Assembly: GCF_014192475.1 (NCBI RefSeq)
Contig: NZ_JACHXZ010000005.1
Span: 32,495 to 96,494, forward strand
Direction of reading: 5' to 3'
DNA from: Simiduia aestuariiviva
GTDB taxonomy: Bacteria; Pseudomonadota; Gammaproteobacteria; Pseudomonadales; Cellvibrionaceae
Length of the DNA stretch: 64,000 nucleotides
A program made the translations under genes and the position numbers. This document shows, piece by piece, positions 17,879 through 26,950 of the stretch (position 1 is the first letter of the stretch; every line of letters starts with the position of its first letter). The notes under the pieces were generated by a model, which ran no database searches, had not been told where the DNA came from, and saw only the letters and a list, made by a program, of their open reading frames with translations.

Positions 17879-18940
17879 CTAGGCTTCCTTGTAGAGTAAA
17901 TAATATTGTTTTGCCATTGATGATCCGCTGAATAGTTCAGAAATATTTTCTCTCGCAGCAATAATTTCTGATATCGGGGCTTTCAGTGCTGATTCGATCG
18001 CGTACTCAAACGCATCGTGGCTAAAATCAAATAGAATGGGGTTGCTATATAATTTGTTTAAAAGGGTTTTGTTTCCATTAATATTACTTGCTATTACTCT
18101 TTTGTTGAAGGCCGCTGCCTCAAGTAAGCTTATTGGCATTCCTTCGGTGGTTGAGCAGTTAATATAGATATCGATAGAGTCGAAAAATTCAGCAATGTTT
18201 TTTGTGAAAGGTAAAATTGAAACAGTGTCAGTTATTTGCAGTTTCTCGATCTGTTCTTGCAGCGACGATTGAAGCGACCCTTCACCATGTATTTTACATT
18301 TTATTTTCAAATTTTTGCTCTTCAAGTGATGCATGGCATCTATGAGGAAAGAATAGTTTTTTTCTTGAGATAGTCTTCCCAGTGTTCCGATCGTGATTAC
18401 CTTTGTGGGGTTTGTTGGTGCTGGGCTATTGTTGTTCTTAGGTATGTTGATACCGTTAAATATTACCCTTCTGGCTTTTGATGCTCTATTTTGCGTGGTG
18501 ACATGGACAATTTTATCAAATCGAAACCTTAGCATCCTATCTGCAAATTGAAACAGTGTGATCTTGTTTGGTCCTGAGCTCTTTGTTTCCCCATGTATTG
18601 TAGCGACTAGCTGATAATTCGTAGGTCTTATTGTGAGTAGCGCAAGCAAAATATTAAATTTATACCCATGTGAATGAAATACATCAAACTTCATTGGTTC
18701 CAAGTGCTTAAGCAGATTTTTACAGCCTGATAGATTCAATCCTGGCTTCATTCGCCACGGCAAACAGGGAACGCCTTCTTTTTCACACGCAATTTCCAGC
18801 GCTTTGGGCGGCTCGTCGATAACGCCGCAGCTGACAATTAGTGGTTCCAGCCCCAGTTTTATCTGCTCCTTGCAAAGCGTTAATAGCATTTTTTCTGCGC
18901 CGTATAACCCACCGCTGTCAATGAAGTGCGCGACTTTCAT
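17879..18940 (-). CDS. Family 4 glycosyltransferase
   Basis: A 353-residue GT-B enzyme. The N-terminus MKVAHFIDSGGLYGAEKML is the usual acceptor-binding loop of GT4. VITIGTLGRLSQEKNYSFLIDA opens the donor domain and EGMPISLLE is the E-x7-E motif contacting the nucleotide sugar. The ATG overlaps the preceding deacetylase stop as ATGA, so translation is coupled. A retaining transfer to a lipid-linked oligosaccharide is likely. Base composition is AT-rich in contrast to the deacetylase before it, placing the composition break at about 18.94 kb. Confidence 0.9.
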   Translation of the reverse strand: MKVAHFIDSGGLYGAEKMLLTLCKEQIKLGLEPLIVSCGVIDEPPKALEIACEKEGVPCLPWRMKPGLNLSGCKNLLKHLEPMKFDVFHSHGYKFNILLALLTIRPTNYQLVATIHGETKSSGPNKITLFQFADRMLRFRFDKIVHVTTQNRASKARRVIFNGINIPKNNNSPAPTNPTKVITIGTLGRLSQEKNYSFLIDAMHHLKSKNLKIKCKIHGEGSLQSSLQEQIEKLQITDTVSILPFTKNIAEFFDSIDIYINCSTTEGMPISLLEAAAFNKRVIASNINGNKTLLNKLYSNPILFDFSHDAFEYAIESALKAPISEIIAARENISELFSGSSMAKQYYLLYKEA

Positions 18941-19926
18941 ACGTGTTGCCCTGTTGGGTTGCCATCGCGGGTGATGCCATTCACCAGTCGTTTAAATAAC
19001 TTAAATGATTTGGGCGCTGCCCAGCGGCCTTGATGCATCGGATTGGTTGCTTGGGCGTTAGCGGGGTAGGCGACCAATCCGAATTGGTAACCACATTCAT
19101 TGCTGGCGTCTTCAACGGTTTTTGAAATATCTTTGGTCATACCATTGGGGTAGCAAATGCCGTTTACCGTTATCCCCAATTCTTTTTCTATACGCATTTT
19201 CGAGGTGGTCAATTCGTTGGCTAAATCTTTGTGATCTAGGCTACTGAGTATTCTGTGGCTCACAGTATGGCTGCCAACGATTAAGCCCTGATTTTGCATG
19301 TCGCGTAAGTTATCCCAGGTTACCGCATTAAACGGTGCAGTCGGTTTCGCTTCTGTGGAAACCTGAAGCCTGCCAGCCAACTGTTTTATATAGTCTATGC
19401 GCGCGTCACTGGCGAGTGTTAAGCAGTGGCTGGCGATGGTGTTCCAGGTTTTTGGGAGGTCGGCTTTCGCTAGCGGCAACGTGGGCAGGTGTTTGTCAGA
19501 TACGGTGGCTAGCGGCGTTTCCCAGAGTATGTGTCTCAGTAGGTCTGGCCATAGCCAGCATTGGTTATCGACAAACCCGGTGGTGACGTACAGGCTGGCC
19601 GGTAACTCGTACTTTTTAAGCAGGGGCCAGGCAGTGTCATAAAAGTCTGCATGGCCGTCGTCAAATGTAATGGCTATGGCATTTTTGTCGTTTTTCCCCG
19701 CGATACGATTGGCAATCAGTTGTTCAACAGGTTGGACGTTAAAGTGCGCTTTGAGGTAATCCAACTGCCGCTCAAACTCGCTCGGGGTTATGGCGGGCAC
19801 TTGTGGGTGGTCAATAATGCGATGGTACATAAGGATCTTTGGGTTGTCGCGCGCTATGTAGCGTGCTACCCGAAAGCCGCCAACCGATTCCATGGCATTG
19901 AAGACTGTATCCTTGAGTTTTTTCAT
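18937..19926 (-). CDS. Polysaccharide deacetylase (NodB homology)
   Basis: A 329-residue protein. The start at ATG 19926 gives a 4-base ATGA overlap with the upstream glycosyltransferase; a longer frame to 19971 is possible but less likely. ILMYHRI precedes the NodB core: AIAITFDDG holds the catalytic Asp pair and GSHTVSH holds the HxxxH metal ligands. ICYPNGM then forms the later active-site strand. Such enzymes remove N- or O-acetyl groups from sugars. There is no clear signal peptide, so it may act on lipid-linked precursors or be anchored otherwise. Polysaccharide deacetylases are regular members of PEP-CTERM/EPS loci. Confidence 0.9.
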   Translation of the reverse strand: MKKLKDTVFNAMESVGGFRVARYIARDNPKILMYHRIIDHPQVPAITPSEFERQLDYLKAHFNVQPVEQLIANRIAGKNDKNAIAITFDDGHADFYDTAWPLLKKYELPASLYVTTGFVDNQCWLWPDLLRHILWETPLATVSDKHLPTLPLAKADLPKTWNTIASHCLTLASDARIDYIKQLAGRLQVSTEAKPTAPFNAVTWDNLRDMQNQGLIVGSHTVSHRILSSLDHKDLANELTTSKMRIEKELGITVNGICYPNGMTKDISKTVEDASNECGYQFGLVAYPANAQATNPMHQGRWAAPKSFKLFKRLVNGITRDGNPTGQHV

Positions 19927-20819
19927 GGTCGTCTTAACGCTAGTTTTATGAGCGATTTCCAGCCGTACCAATAGCCAGGTGCGGTTGATATGCCCTTAAG
20001 TATGCACATTAGCGGTTCTTTTACTGTGCCTTCTTGGCGGGCAATGATGTTGCCCTTGCCGATATGCATATCGGCCCACGCCTGTTGTAGCGCCTTGGAA
20101 TTTAGCTGACTTTGAAAGCGGCTGGCAAACTTAGTGAGAATGCGGAACGCGTGATCATAGCGGCCTCGATAGTTGGTCGACATTTGGCCTGACCATTCGC
20201 GGTATACATAGGTTTTGTCGGTCACATAATCAAATTCCCAATCGAGGGAGTAGCGCAGCCACAAGTCCCAGTCTATGCCCATGCGAAAGTCTTCGTCGAA
20301 CATGCCGTTTTGGGACACGCATTGCCGACGGATTACCGCCGTGCCGAAGGGAACAAAATTTTTATACAGGAGCCTGTTAGTCACTTTGCCGCGATAGCGC
20401 GTGTACGCTGGCGGCTTATCGTAGCGCGCGTTGTGCTCATCAATATGGCTCACTTCGCTGTACACGACGCCGGTACGCAGGTTGTTAAACAGCGGCATTT
20501 GTTTTTCGAGCTTGAAGGGTTCCCACAGATCATCTGCATCACAAAACGCAATAAACTCACCCTGTGCATTGCGCACGCCGCAGTTTTTTGCTTTGGGTTG
20601 CCCTTGGTTTTCATTGCGAATATAGCGTACGCGTTCCGATCCCTCATAGGCTTTCATTACCTCGGGCGTGTCATCGGTAGAGCCGTCATCCACTACGATG
20701 ATCTCGAGGTTTTGCCATGTTTGGGATTGTATGGAATCGATCGCCTGCGGCAAGTATTGCGCCATGTTGTAGGTGGCGATGACAACGCTCACTAATGGCT
20801 GGGGTTTTATATTCGACAT
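19923..20819 (-). CDS. Family 2 glycosyltransferase
   Basis: A 298-residue GT-A enzyme starting at ATG 20819. The motifs are canonical: VSVVIATYN, VVDDGSTDDT, NAQGEFIAFCDADDLW with the DxDD metal site, and GIDWDLWLRYS as the catalytic region. No membrane helices are evident apart from a weakly hydrophobic C-terminus. It overlaps the CapK-like gene by 13 bases and the deacetylase by 4, consistent with a single polycistronic message. GC content is similar to the housekeeping half of the window. Confidence 0.92.
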   Translation of the reverse strand: MSNIKPQPLVSVVIATYNMAQYLPQAIDSIQSQTWQNLEIIVVDDGSTDDTPEVMKAYEGSERVRYIRNENQGQPKAKNCGVRNAQGEFIAFCDADDLWEPFKLEKQMPLFNNLRTGVVYSEVSHIDEHNARYDKPPAYTRYRGKVTNRLLYKNFVPFGTAVIRRQCVSQNGMFDEDFRMGIDWDLWLRYSLDWEFDYVTDKTYVYREWSGQMSTNYRGRYDHAFRILTKFASRFQSQLNSKALQQAWADMHIGKGNIIARQEGTVKEPLMCILKGISTAPGYWYGWKSLIKLALRRP

Positions 20820-22150
20820 ATTGAGAACCTGTATTTGCCGGACGCCTCTTGGGGAATGCGGTCTACGTCTTGAATGGTGAGTTTGACATCCTGCGGAAAC
20901 ACGGTGCGAAACTCTTCGAGGAGTGCTTGATCCGTTGTCGAAGAAAATTCGCTGCCTTTCACGCGCTTAATGTGTATTTCATGTAGGCAGTCTTGTACCA
21001 ATTGCATCTGTGCAACGCCGGGCACTTTGGTGAGCGTGCGTTCTACCAGTGACACGCCGGCCACTTGGCCACCATCGGGTTTCTTTAAAAAATCTGCTAC
21101 GCGCCCCTCTAAGCGTTCAAGTAAGGGGGTAGTGCGCCCACAGCTGCATTGGCGGCTAGCAAGTACGCCCACGTCTTCTACGCGGTAGCGTAACAGTGGC
21201 ATGCCGTAATTGTTCAAGTCGGTCACCACCAGCTTGCCGGCAGTGCCGGGTTCGCAGGGCTGGTTATTACCGTCGATGCTTTCGAGAATGACGTGGTGGG
21301 CGTTGATGTGCATACCCTTGTGTTGCTCGCACTCCACGGCAATTAGCCCCACTTCTTCGCAGCCGTAGCGATTGGTCACCGCACATCCGCACGCTTGCTC
21401 TATGGCGGCGCGTTCATGCTGTAACAACATCATAGAGGTGGCCACGATGCCGGTGGGTCGAATATCGGTTATGCCATTGTTCAATAAAAATTGTGCGAAT
21501 ATAAAGATGGAGTGGGCGTGACCAAAAATGACCTGTGGTTTAAACGTGCGCCATGCTTCAACAAAGGCACTCATGGAGCGCGCATTTAAATCCATGGTAT
21601 CTAAATAGAGGGTGCGGTCTAACAATTGTGCACGCAATTTAGCCTTGGCGGTGCTGGGCTTTGGTGGGTTGCCCCACACCGCGGCCACACGATCACCTAT
21701 GTTCCAGCCGGCGAGGTTGTCGGCAAACATTTGTGCACCATTGCGCAAAGCTTGGCACCGTTCATCAAAATACAGGTTGAGCGAAACACCGGTTGAGCCG
21801 CCCGTCTTAGCGGTGTTCAGTTCGGCCTTGTTGTAGTTCTTTGCGATGAATGCATCGGTATTGTCGCGTATGTGGGCCTTGGTGGTAATGGGCAGGCGCC
21901 GCAGGTCATCGAGCGTCCAATGAATGTCTGGCGAATATCCAGCTTGTGCCAGTTGCGGTTGGTACCAGCGACTGTTGGCCCAGCAATGTTGCAACAGCGC
22001 GTTCAGGCGCTGTTCTTGATGTGCAGTGAGCGCGGCCGCGCTTAGGGTTTGCTGTTGTTTGAGTGCGTTGTATTCCCGTACCCGAACGCCGCCCTCTTTG
22101 CGATCCCAGACGTGGTAGGCAAGTTTGCCAACCCATTGGCTATTTAGCAT
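20807..22150 (-). CDS. Phenylacetate-CoA ligase-like adenylate-forming enzyme (CapK family)
   Basis: A 447-residue member of the ANL superfamily. TAKTGGSTGVSL near residues 113-124 is the AMP-binding P-loop, and NRYGCEEVGLIAVE is the acyl-adenylate motif. LRYRVEDVG is the hinge-region motif and CSCGR...LLERLEGR resembles the metal-binding segment of PaaK-like proteins. CapK-type enzymes are common in capsule and EPS operons; they may activate an acid for attachment to the polymer, though the reaction is unproven. The gene overlaps its neighbours by 7 and 13 bases. It may supply an activated acyl group to one of the acyltransferases in the locus; that link is inference. Confidence 0.85.
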   Translation of the reverse strand: MLNSQWVGKLAYHVWDRKEGGVRVREYNALKQQQTLSAAALTAHQEQRLNALLQHCWANSRWYQPQLAQAGYSPDIHWTLDDLRRLPITTKAHIRDNTDAFIAKNYNKAELNTAKTGGSTGVSLNLYFDERCQALRNGAQMFADNLAGWNIGDRVAAVWGNPPKPSTAKAKLRAQLLDRTLYLDTMDLNARSMSAFVEAWRTFKPQVIFGHAHSIFIFAQFLLNNGITDIRPTGIVATSMMLLQHERAAIEQACGCAVTNRYGCEEVGLIAVECEQHKGMHINAHHVILESIDGNNQPCEPGTAGKLVVTDLNNYGMPLLRYRVEDVGVLASRQCSCGRTTPLLERLEGRVADFLKKPDGGQVAGVSLVERTLTKVPGVAQMQLVQDCLHEIHIKRVKGSEFSSTTDQALLEEFRTVFPQDVKLTIQDVDRIPQEASGKYRFSICRI

Positions 22151-23277
22151 GGGGCTTTCTCCGTGCGCACTGAATCGGCGGGGGCTTGGTCATAGGCCGC
22201 CAGGTGTTTGGCAATCATGTTGGCCATTGTAAAGTCTGCCGCAATGCGCGCTTTATTGCGTTCGCTAAATTGCGTTTTTAGGGTTGGGTTTTGATGCAGG
22301 GTTTGTATGGCCTGCGCGAGTTCCGCGACGTCACCCTTCTCAATCAGCATGCCGTTGTGTTGGTGCTGTATGAGTTCGGGATTGCCACCTACCCGTGTCG
22401 CAACCACGGGCAAGCCCGCCTGCATGTATTCCATTAGCGTATTGGATAGGCCTTCCGATTCACTCACGAGCAGGCCTATGTCTGCTTGGGACAATAGCTG
22501 CCTTGGTTCGTTGACGGAGCCGAGCCAGTGAATATGCGACGCCAATTGTTGGGCGGCGATGTGGTTGTGTATGCTGGCCACGTAGGCGCTGTCCTGTGGT
22601 TCGCCCACCAGCGCCAGCTCTACCGCTATGCCTTGCGCGTGTAGCGCCGCAACGGCGTTAACGGCATCGAGCGTGCGCTTTACGGGCTTTATGTTGGCGA
22701 CCAAAATCAGCTTTATCGCATTCGTATCGTTAAATATTGGCTGGGTGCCGGTTGCTGATGGTGTGAAGTCATCTAACCCGTTGTAGATCACTTTACTTTG
22801 AGTGGCTGGTAACCGTTCCTGTTGTGATACGTGTTGTGCAACCGCGCGTGAATTTGAAATGACCGTGTCTGTTCTGCGGCGAACCATGCGATACAGCCAA
22901 GCCGGTTTGCCCCGATAAATTAAACCCATGTCGCGCCGAGAGGTTATGACCTTTAGCCGAGCATGTTTAAGCAAAAGCGGGGCTAGCAAGCAGCTTTCGG
23001 GTAGCCAGGCATGCAGTACATCCACTTGATCTTGTATCAGTTGGCGTCGAAACCGTAACAGCGTTTGCAGTGTTTTGGGTCGTGCCACGTGATGGATATC
23101 TAGATCGACAATCGGGCAGGGGAATGACGTGAGCGTTTCGGTGAACGGCGTGTGCCGCAAAACCACTAATTTGACGCGGTGGCCTTGTTGGCACAACCCC
23201 GAGACAAGCTTGTATATTTGCCGCTCGCTGCCCGCGGCAATGCTGTGAAGTGCATCTACTAGTATTACGATGTTCAC
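22144..23277 (-). CDS. Family 4 glycosyltransferase
   Basis: A 377-residue GT-B enzyme initiated at GTG 23277 with GGGTAGG upstream. The N-terminal domain shows IAAGSERQIYKLVSGL, the donor domain starts near LILVANIKPVKR, and SEGLSNTLMEYMQAGLPVVAT contains the E-x7-E motif. It is a probable cytoplasmic enzyme adding a hexose or derivative to the repeat unit. The gene lies 5 bases downstream of a membrane GT2 and overlaps the CapK-like gene by 7 bases. GC content is normal for the genome. Confidence 0.92.
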   Translation of the reverse strand: MNIVILVDALHSIAAGSERQIYKLVSGLCQQGHRVKLVVLRHTPFTETLTSFPCPIVDLDIHHVARPKTLQTLLRFRRQLIQDQVDVLHAWLPESCLLAPLLLKHARLKVITSRRDMGLIYRGKPAWLYRMVRRRTDTVISNSRAVAQHVSQQERLPATQSKVIYNGLDDFTPSATGTQPIFNDTNAIKLILVANIKPVKRTLDAVNAVAALHAQGIAVELALVGEPQDSAYVASIHNHIAAQQLASHIHWLGSVNEPRQLLSQADIGLLVSESEGLSNTLMEYMQAGLPVVATRVGGNPELIQHQHNGMLIEKGDVAELAQAIQTLHQNPTLKTQFSERNKARIAADFTMANMIAKHLAAYDQAPADSVRTEKAPC

Positions 23278-23282
23278 AGTCG

Positions 23283-24428
23283 TTAGCCTACCCGAGGTTT
23301 CCAGATGACAATTTTCTCGCCTTTCACGAAGTTGATAAACGCTAGCATGGCGGCGAAGTTAATGAGGCAGAAATAATTGGCAAGGCCTAGCCATCGATTG
23401 CTAGAGCCTGTTGTGCCCGCATAGACTGCGGCAACATAAAATGCCAACTGGCCAAAAAACGCCGCGCTGTAGAAAAGACTTTGGCCGCTTAGAAGCGCGG
23501 CGGTTATAAATGCGACAATGAGTGGTAGAAAGGCCAGATAGCGCAGTAATTTATGTGACACTAACTGCAGGCTGAAAATTCCGAATCGCTTAGGATTAAA
23601 GAGGTGTCGCATATCCCAGAGTGCCCAGTAAGCGCGAAGGGAAACGCGCACTCGCATTCTGAATTCTGAGTCGGCACTGTTGAGTGCTTCTTCATTGAGT
23701 AGGGCCTCGGGACAGTAACCCACACGCTTACCTTGACTCACCACTTTTAATGGCAATACGAAATCGGGTAGTTGGTCGGCGTTCATGGGCTGATAGAGTT
23801 CGGTGCGAATAGCGTCGATGCCGCCGTCGACGCCTACAACGGACCCTGTGTGGGTCTCTAAACTGCGCAAGTGATTTTCGTATTTCATATAGGCGCTGCA
23901 GCCATCGCCAACAAGCGAACCATCGCTGTTGGTGTACACCATTTTGCCGGTCACGTAACCAATGCTTTGATCGTTGAAACACTGCGTGAGTTGCTTAATG
24001 GCGTCTGGGGCATAGTGGCTGTTGGCATCTGAGAAAACCACAATCTCACTGCTCACTTGTTGCATGGCTAGATTAAGACCGGCGGTTTTTCCTTGGCGCG
24101 GCACTTGGCGCAATAACTGCACATTGGGGTGCTGCTCGGCGATGCGCTGGACGATCTCATCGGTGTCATCTTCGGATTCATCAGAGACCACAATGATTTG
24201 CAGTTTATCGGCGGGGTAATCTTGCGCCAATTTATTGGTAACTGTGGCCTCTATGTGATCGGCCTCGTTATACGCGGGAATGATCACCGTAACGCTGGGG
24301 TAAATCTCTTCAGCGCCAGCTGGTACAGGTGCGGGTTTACTGCGTGGCAAAAACCGAAGTAGCAGCGGATAGCCTAGGTAGATGTACAGCAGTAACAACG
24401 CCGAAATCCAAAACAGTAATTGCATCAT
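23283..24428 (-). CDS. Membrane-anchored family 2 glycosyltransferase
   Basis: A 381-residue protein starting at ATG 24428, which overlaps the exosortase stop as ATGA. One N-terminal helix (LLFWISALLLLYIYLGYPLLL) precedes a GT-A domain with VTVIIPAYNEADHI, VVSDESEDDTDE, FSDANSHY and GVDGGIDAIR. At least three helices follow at the C-terminus. This arrangement resembles processive or priming-type GT2 enzymes. It probably acts early in repeat-unit assembly or directly on a lipid acceptor. Being coupled to the exosortase suggests tight co-expression. Confidence 0.88.
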   Translation of the reverse strand: MMQLLFWISALLLLYIYLGYPLLLRFLPRSKPAPVPAGAEEIYPSVTVIIPAYNEADHIEATVTNKLAQDYPADKLQIIVVSDESEDDTDEIVQRIAEQHPNVQLLRQVPRQGKTAGLNLAMQQVSSEIVVFSDANSHYAPDAIKQLTQCFNDQSIGYVTGKMVYTNSDGSLVGDGCSAYMKYENHLRSLETHTGSVVGVDGGIDAIRTELYQPMNADQLPDFVLPLKVVSQGKRVGYCPEALLNEEALNSADSEFRMRVRVSLRAYWALWDMRHLFNPKRFGIFSLQLVSHKLLRYLAFLPLIVAFITAALLSGQSLFYSAAFFGQLAFYVAAVYAGTTGSSNRWLGLANYFCLINFAAMLAFINFVKGEKIVIWKPRVG

Positions 24429-25882
24429 TGAGCCTGCAGTAATTCGTTGAGTGTGTGTGCGATGGGCGTTAATTGTGCCAGCGCGTTGCTGCATTCTTGC
24501 TGTTGGCAGCGCTGGCGCAATGTGATCAACACAAATTCGTTGTCATTCGCGAGCAAAGCGGGAATTTGTAATAGCTTGGCCTTGGCCTTAGACGCGGTAG
24601 TCAAGCCACCCACCATGAACCATTGCAATTGTGCAATTCTAATCTGGCTGCCTTTAGCGCGCAGAACAAATGCGCTTGATGAGACAGGTAGTTGATGAGT
24701 TGTGATTGCGGGCGCCACGGACCAAGCTTCTTTGTTGTAAAGGTCGCCAAGATAGGGCACTAGTTTTTGCCCTTTGCTGGTGCGCTGGGACACGCTGACG
24801 GTGAGTACTGCGCCAGCGCTGACTTGGTAATAGTGGGTACTGCCGAGGTTGTCGCCATGCTCTGCGCGCAATTGATCCGGTGCGTAGTTCAGGGGTTGGA
24901 AAGGGAGTATAGGGTTAAGCGTTGGTTGCACGTTTGGCGTGGGCAGCAACCAGTAGATCAAGGGGCCGGCACTCAATAAGATCGCGGCCACTCCGTAGTG
25001 GTGCAGCTTGGGGCGAGCGATTGGCGAATCGAGATGGGTATTTTGTGGTTTAGTTACGGGTGCAAAATACATGGCGGGAAAGCATATGGCCGCGAACAGT
25101 AGCCAGCCAAACATGTCGTGCTCTTGCATGAGCGAGCTTTCCATTTCGGTAAAGTAGCCCACCAAAATTAAAATAAATATCCGCAGCCAATTGCTGATGA
25201 GCGCCAATACTGCGGCTACGGCTAAGATCGCTACGTAGCCACGCTCTGTGTAGCCGTTTAAGTAGCTAATAAGGTAACCCATGGCGAGCGCAATTATAAA
25301 ATAGCGCAGGCCTGAGCAGCCGTCGGCAATAACGATGTGCCCATAAGGGATGAAAATGCTGCTGCCATCTATCACTGCGGGAATGTTGATGAGGCGCACC
25401 ATTTCGCCCACCATCAACCCGCTTAAGTTAACCAGGGGGCCATTCAAATGCTCCCACAGGGTGATGGAAAAAATAGGCAGGGCAAGTAAAAAGCGGTGGC
25501 GCCACGCGGAGCGCAATCCAAAAACATGCCCGATGGCGAGGGCAAGACAAGCTATTAGCGTTAGCTCTGCCAATAAGTTGATATCGAGCAAGGCAAATAT
25601 GGCCCAGCAGCATGAGGCGCCCGCGAGCATGATGCCGGTAAGCACGCGTTCTCGCGCGGTACTGTTGCTGTTAAAGGGCAGCGCTTTGTAAAGCAGATAG
25701 GCAAATATGGCAATGAGTAAAAAACCGTGCGATAGCCCTTCTGTCCATTGCGACCATTTGTGGCTTAGGCTGGCAAAGGTGGGCGAAAATAGCACGGGAA
25801 AGGCAACAAGCAGTGCCAGAGGCGCTAGGTCGAGCAACGACTTTTGGGGCGGCTCAGTACAAGCCGTGATCTTAACTTCCAT
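24425..25882 (-). CDS. xrtA: Exosortase (XrtA-like) with C-terminal EpsI domain
   Basis: A 485-residue membrane protein and the sorting enzyme of the PEP-CTERM system, expected to cleave C-terminal PEP-CTERM signals of exported proteins. ATG 25882 is chosen because earlier in-frame residues are not membrane-like. The N-terminal 300 residues are about eight helices and contain the catalytic triad in its known contexts: Cys189 in ADGCSGLR, Arg234 in NWLRI and His255 in EHDMFGW. The last 180 residues form an extracytoplasmic EpsI/DUF3485-type domain, often fused in type A exosortases. It heads an overlapped run of glycan genes. The assignment as exosortase is firm; the A subtype is inferred from the fusion and the prsK/prsR/prsT context. 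Confidence 0.92.
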   Translation of the reverse strand: MEVKITACTEPPQKSLLDLAPLALLVAFPVLFSPTFASLSHKWSQWTEGLSHGFLLIAIFAYLLYKALPFNSNSTARERVLTGIMLAGASCCWAIFALLDINLLAELTLIACLALAIGHVFGLRSAWRHRFLLALPIFSITLWEHLNGPLVNLSGLMVGEMVRLINIPAVIDGSSIFIPYGHIVIADGCSGLRYFIIALAMGYLISYLNGYTERGYVAILAVAAVLALISNWLRIFILILVGYFTEMESSLMQEHDMFGWLLFAAICFPAMYFAPVTKPQNTHLDSPIARPKLHHYGVAAILLSAGPLIYWLLPTPNVQPTLNPILPFQPLNYAPDQLRAEHGDNLGSTHYYQVSAGAVLTVSVSQRTSKGQKLVPYLGDLYNKEAWSVAPAITTHQLPVSSSAFVLRAKGSQIRIAQLQWFMVGGLTTASKAKAKLLQIPALLANDNEFVLITLRQRCQQQECSNALAQLTPIAHTLNELLQAQ

Positions 25883-25910
25883 GTGATTAGCCAGGCTAAA
25901 TTGACGCGTA

Positions 25911-25940
25911 ATTCTACCGGAAAATCTGGGCGAGTGACAG
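25911..25940 (-). promoter_or_regulatory. Candidate sigma-70 promoter of the exosortase operon
   Basis: On the - strand CTGTCA (25935-25940) is followed after 18 bases by TAGAAT (25911-25916), about 30 bases before the exosortase ATG. No sigma-54 element with correct spacing is seen here, so the enzyme seems to be expressed separately from its substrates. Confidence 0.45.
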
Positions 25941-25994
25941 GTGGTACGCACGTAGGTGATTGAGCTACAGCGCACGGGATTTGACGTTGCCCCA

Positions 25995-26031
25995 TAAAAA
26001 AACGCCGGTGGGTACGACCCAGCCGGCGTTT
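25995..26031 (-). terminator. Rho-independent terminator of a PEP-CTERM gene
   Basis: An inverted repeat pairs 26000-26008 with 26023-26031 and 26009-26013 with 26017-26021, leaving one bulged base and a 3-nt loop. Read on the - strand it is followed by a run of U. It separates the PEP-CTERM gene from the exosortase operon. Confidence 0.9.
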
Positions 26032-26058
26032 AAGCAGTGTGGAGACTGCGTGAGTGGT

Positions 26059-26802
26059 TTACGCTTTTACGCGACGGCGGGCTGCGCCCAATCCGAGTAG
26101 GCCTAAGCCCAAAAGCAGAACTGTGCCTGGCTCTGGCAGACGGCCTACGGTGACATCGTCGATGCCCCAGCCATCATTGCCGTTGCTATTGTTGAATGTT
26201 AGCGTGGCGCCCATGATGTTCATGCTGCTTTTAACCGAAACATAACCCATGTTGCCGCTCGCTAAGTAAGGCGAGATCACGTAGGAATCTGAGTAAGTAC
26301 CGTCGTCAAAAAGCAACGTGAGTGTTGCGCCAACATCGGAGGCATCTGCCATGAAGAAGCCAAAGGCGTTCATGCCTGCCGTGGTGATGTTGTCGAAATC
26401 CCAAGTAACGACCTTCGCATCATTACTGTCCAACCAAAAGTCGGAATCATCGGAAGCCAGCGATTCACGGCCGAATTCACCGGTTTTGCTACTCTCGATC
26501 ATCAGGTGGTCGTTGTGAAGATTTGCTCCAGCATTGCCTGCAGTAACCAATGTAAAAGTACCCACATTGGTGCTGTAGGAAGCTGCATGTCCTTCCCAAC
26601 TGTTTTGATCAGTGGTGCCATACGATGGGGCTGAACCTAAGCTGTTGAAGTCTTCAACAACGGTAGGGCCTGCGAGAAACGCCATGAATGCCGCTTCGCC
26701 AGCTGCGGCGTTAGAATCGTAGTTAACTACAACGCTAGCGCTTGCCAGTGATGACGCAAATAGCGCGCCGCCAATAAGGGCGGATTTGATAATACCTTTC
26801 AT
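26059..26802 (-). CDS. PEP-CTERM sorting-domain protein
   Basis: A 247-residue exported protein. ATG 26802 follows a strong AGGAAGGA site. A signal peptide ends near SLASAS. The middle is a beta-rich domain starting with FLAGPTVVEDFNSLG and containing GWGIDDVTVG, as in many secreted Gly/Asp/Ser-rich PEP-CTERM proteins. The C-terminus is a textbook sorting signal: LPEPGTVLLLGLGLLGLG followed by AARRR. The exosortase at 24425 should process it. It is preceded by a sigma-54 element and an upstream box shared with the next PEP-CTERM gene, and followed by a strong terminator, so it is a single-gene unit. Confidence 0.93.
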   Translation of the reverse strand: MKGIIKSALIGGALFASSLASASVVVNYDSNAAAGEAAFMAFLAGPTVVEDFNSLGSAPSYGTTDQNSWEGHAASYSTNVGTFTLVTAGNAGANLHNDHLMIESSKTGEFGRESLASDDSDFWLDSNDAKVVTWDFDNITTAGMNAFGFFMADASDVGATLTLLFDDGTYSDSYVISPYLASGNMGYVSVKSSMNIMGATLTFNNSNGNDGWGIDDVTVGRLPEPGTVLLLGLGLLGLGAARRRVKA

Positions 26803-26872
26803 GCTTGATCCTTCCTGTGGACGCAAAATGATAAGTGTTGGTTAACGCTAGTGGTCTAGCTTGGACAGATAA

Positions 26873-26888
26873 AGCAATAACCAGGCCA
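26873..26888 (-). promoter_or_regulatory. Sigma-54 promoter of PEP-CTERM gene 26059-26802
   Basis: The - strand reads TGGCCTGGTTATTGCT, with GG and GC separated by exactly 10 bases (consensus TGGCAC-N5-TTGC). The start codon lies about 70 bases downstream of the element. Confidence 0.8.
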
Positions 26889-26950
26889 CCGCGCTTAAGT
26901 CCTTCTTTTTTATAAGGATTTCATGTTATCTGGTACGCGTGTTTTTATAA

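Noticed and set aside
25906..25918. GC/CC pair upstream of the exosortase resembling a sigma-54 element
   Set aside because: The invariant dinucleotides are 9 bases apart, not 10, and the -24 part does not match; a sigma-70-like pair fits better at 25911-25940.
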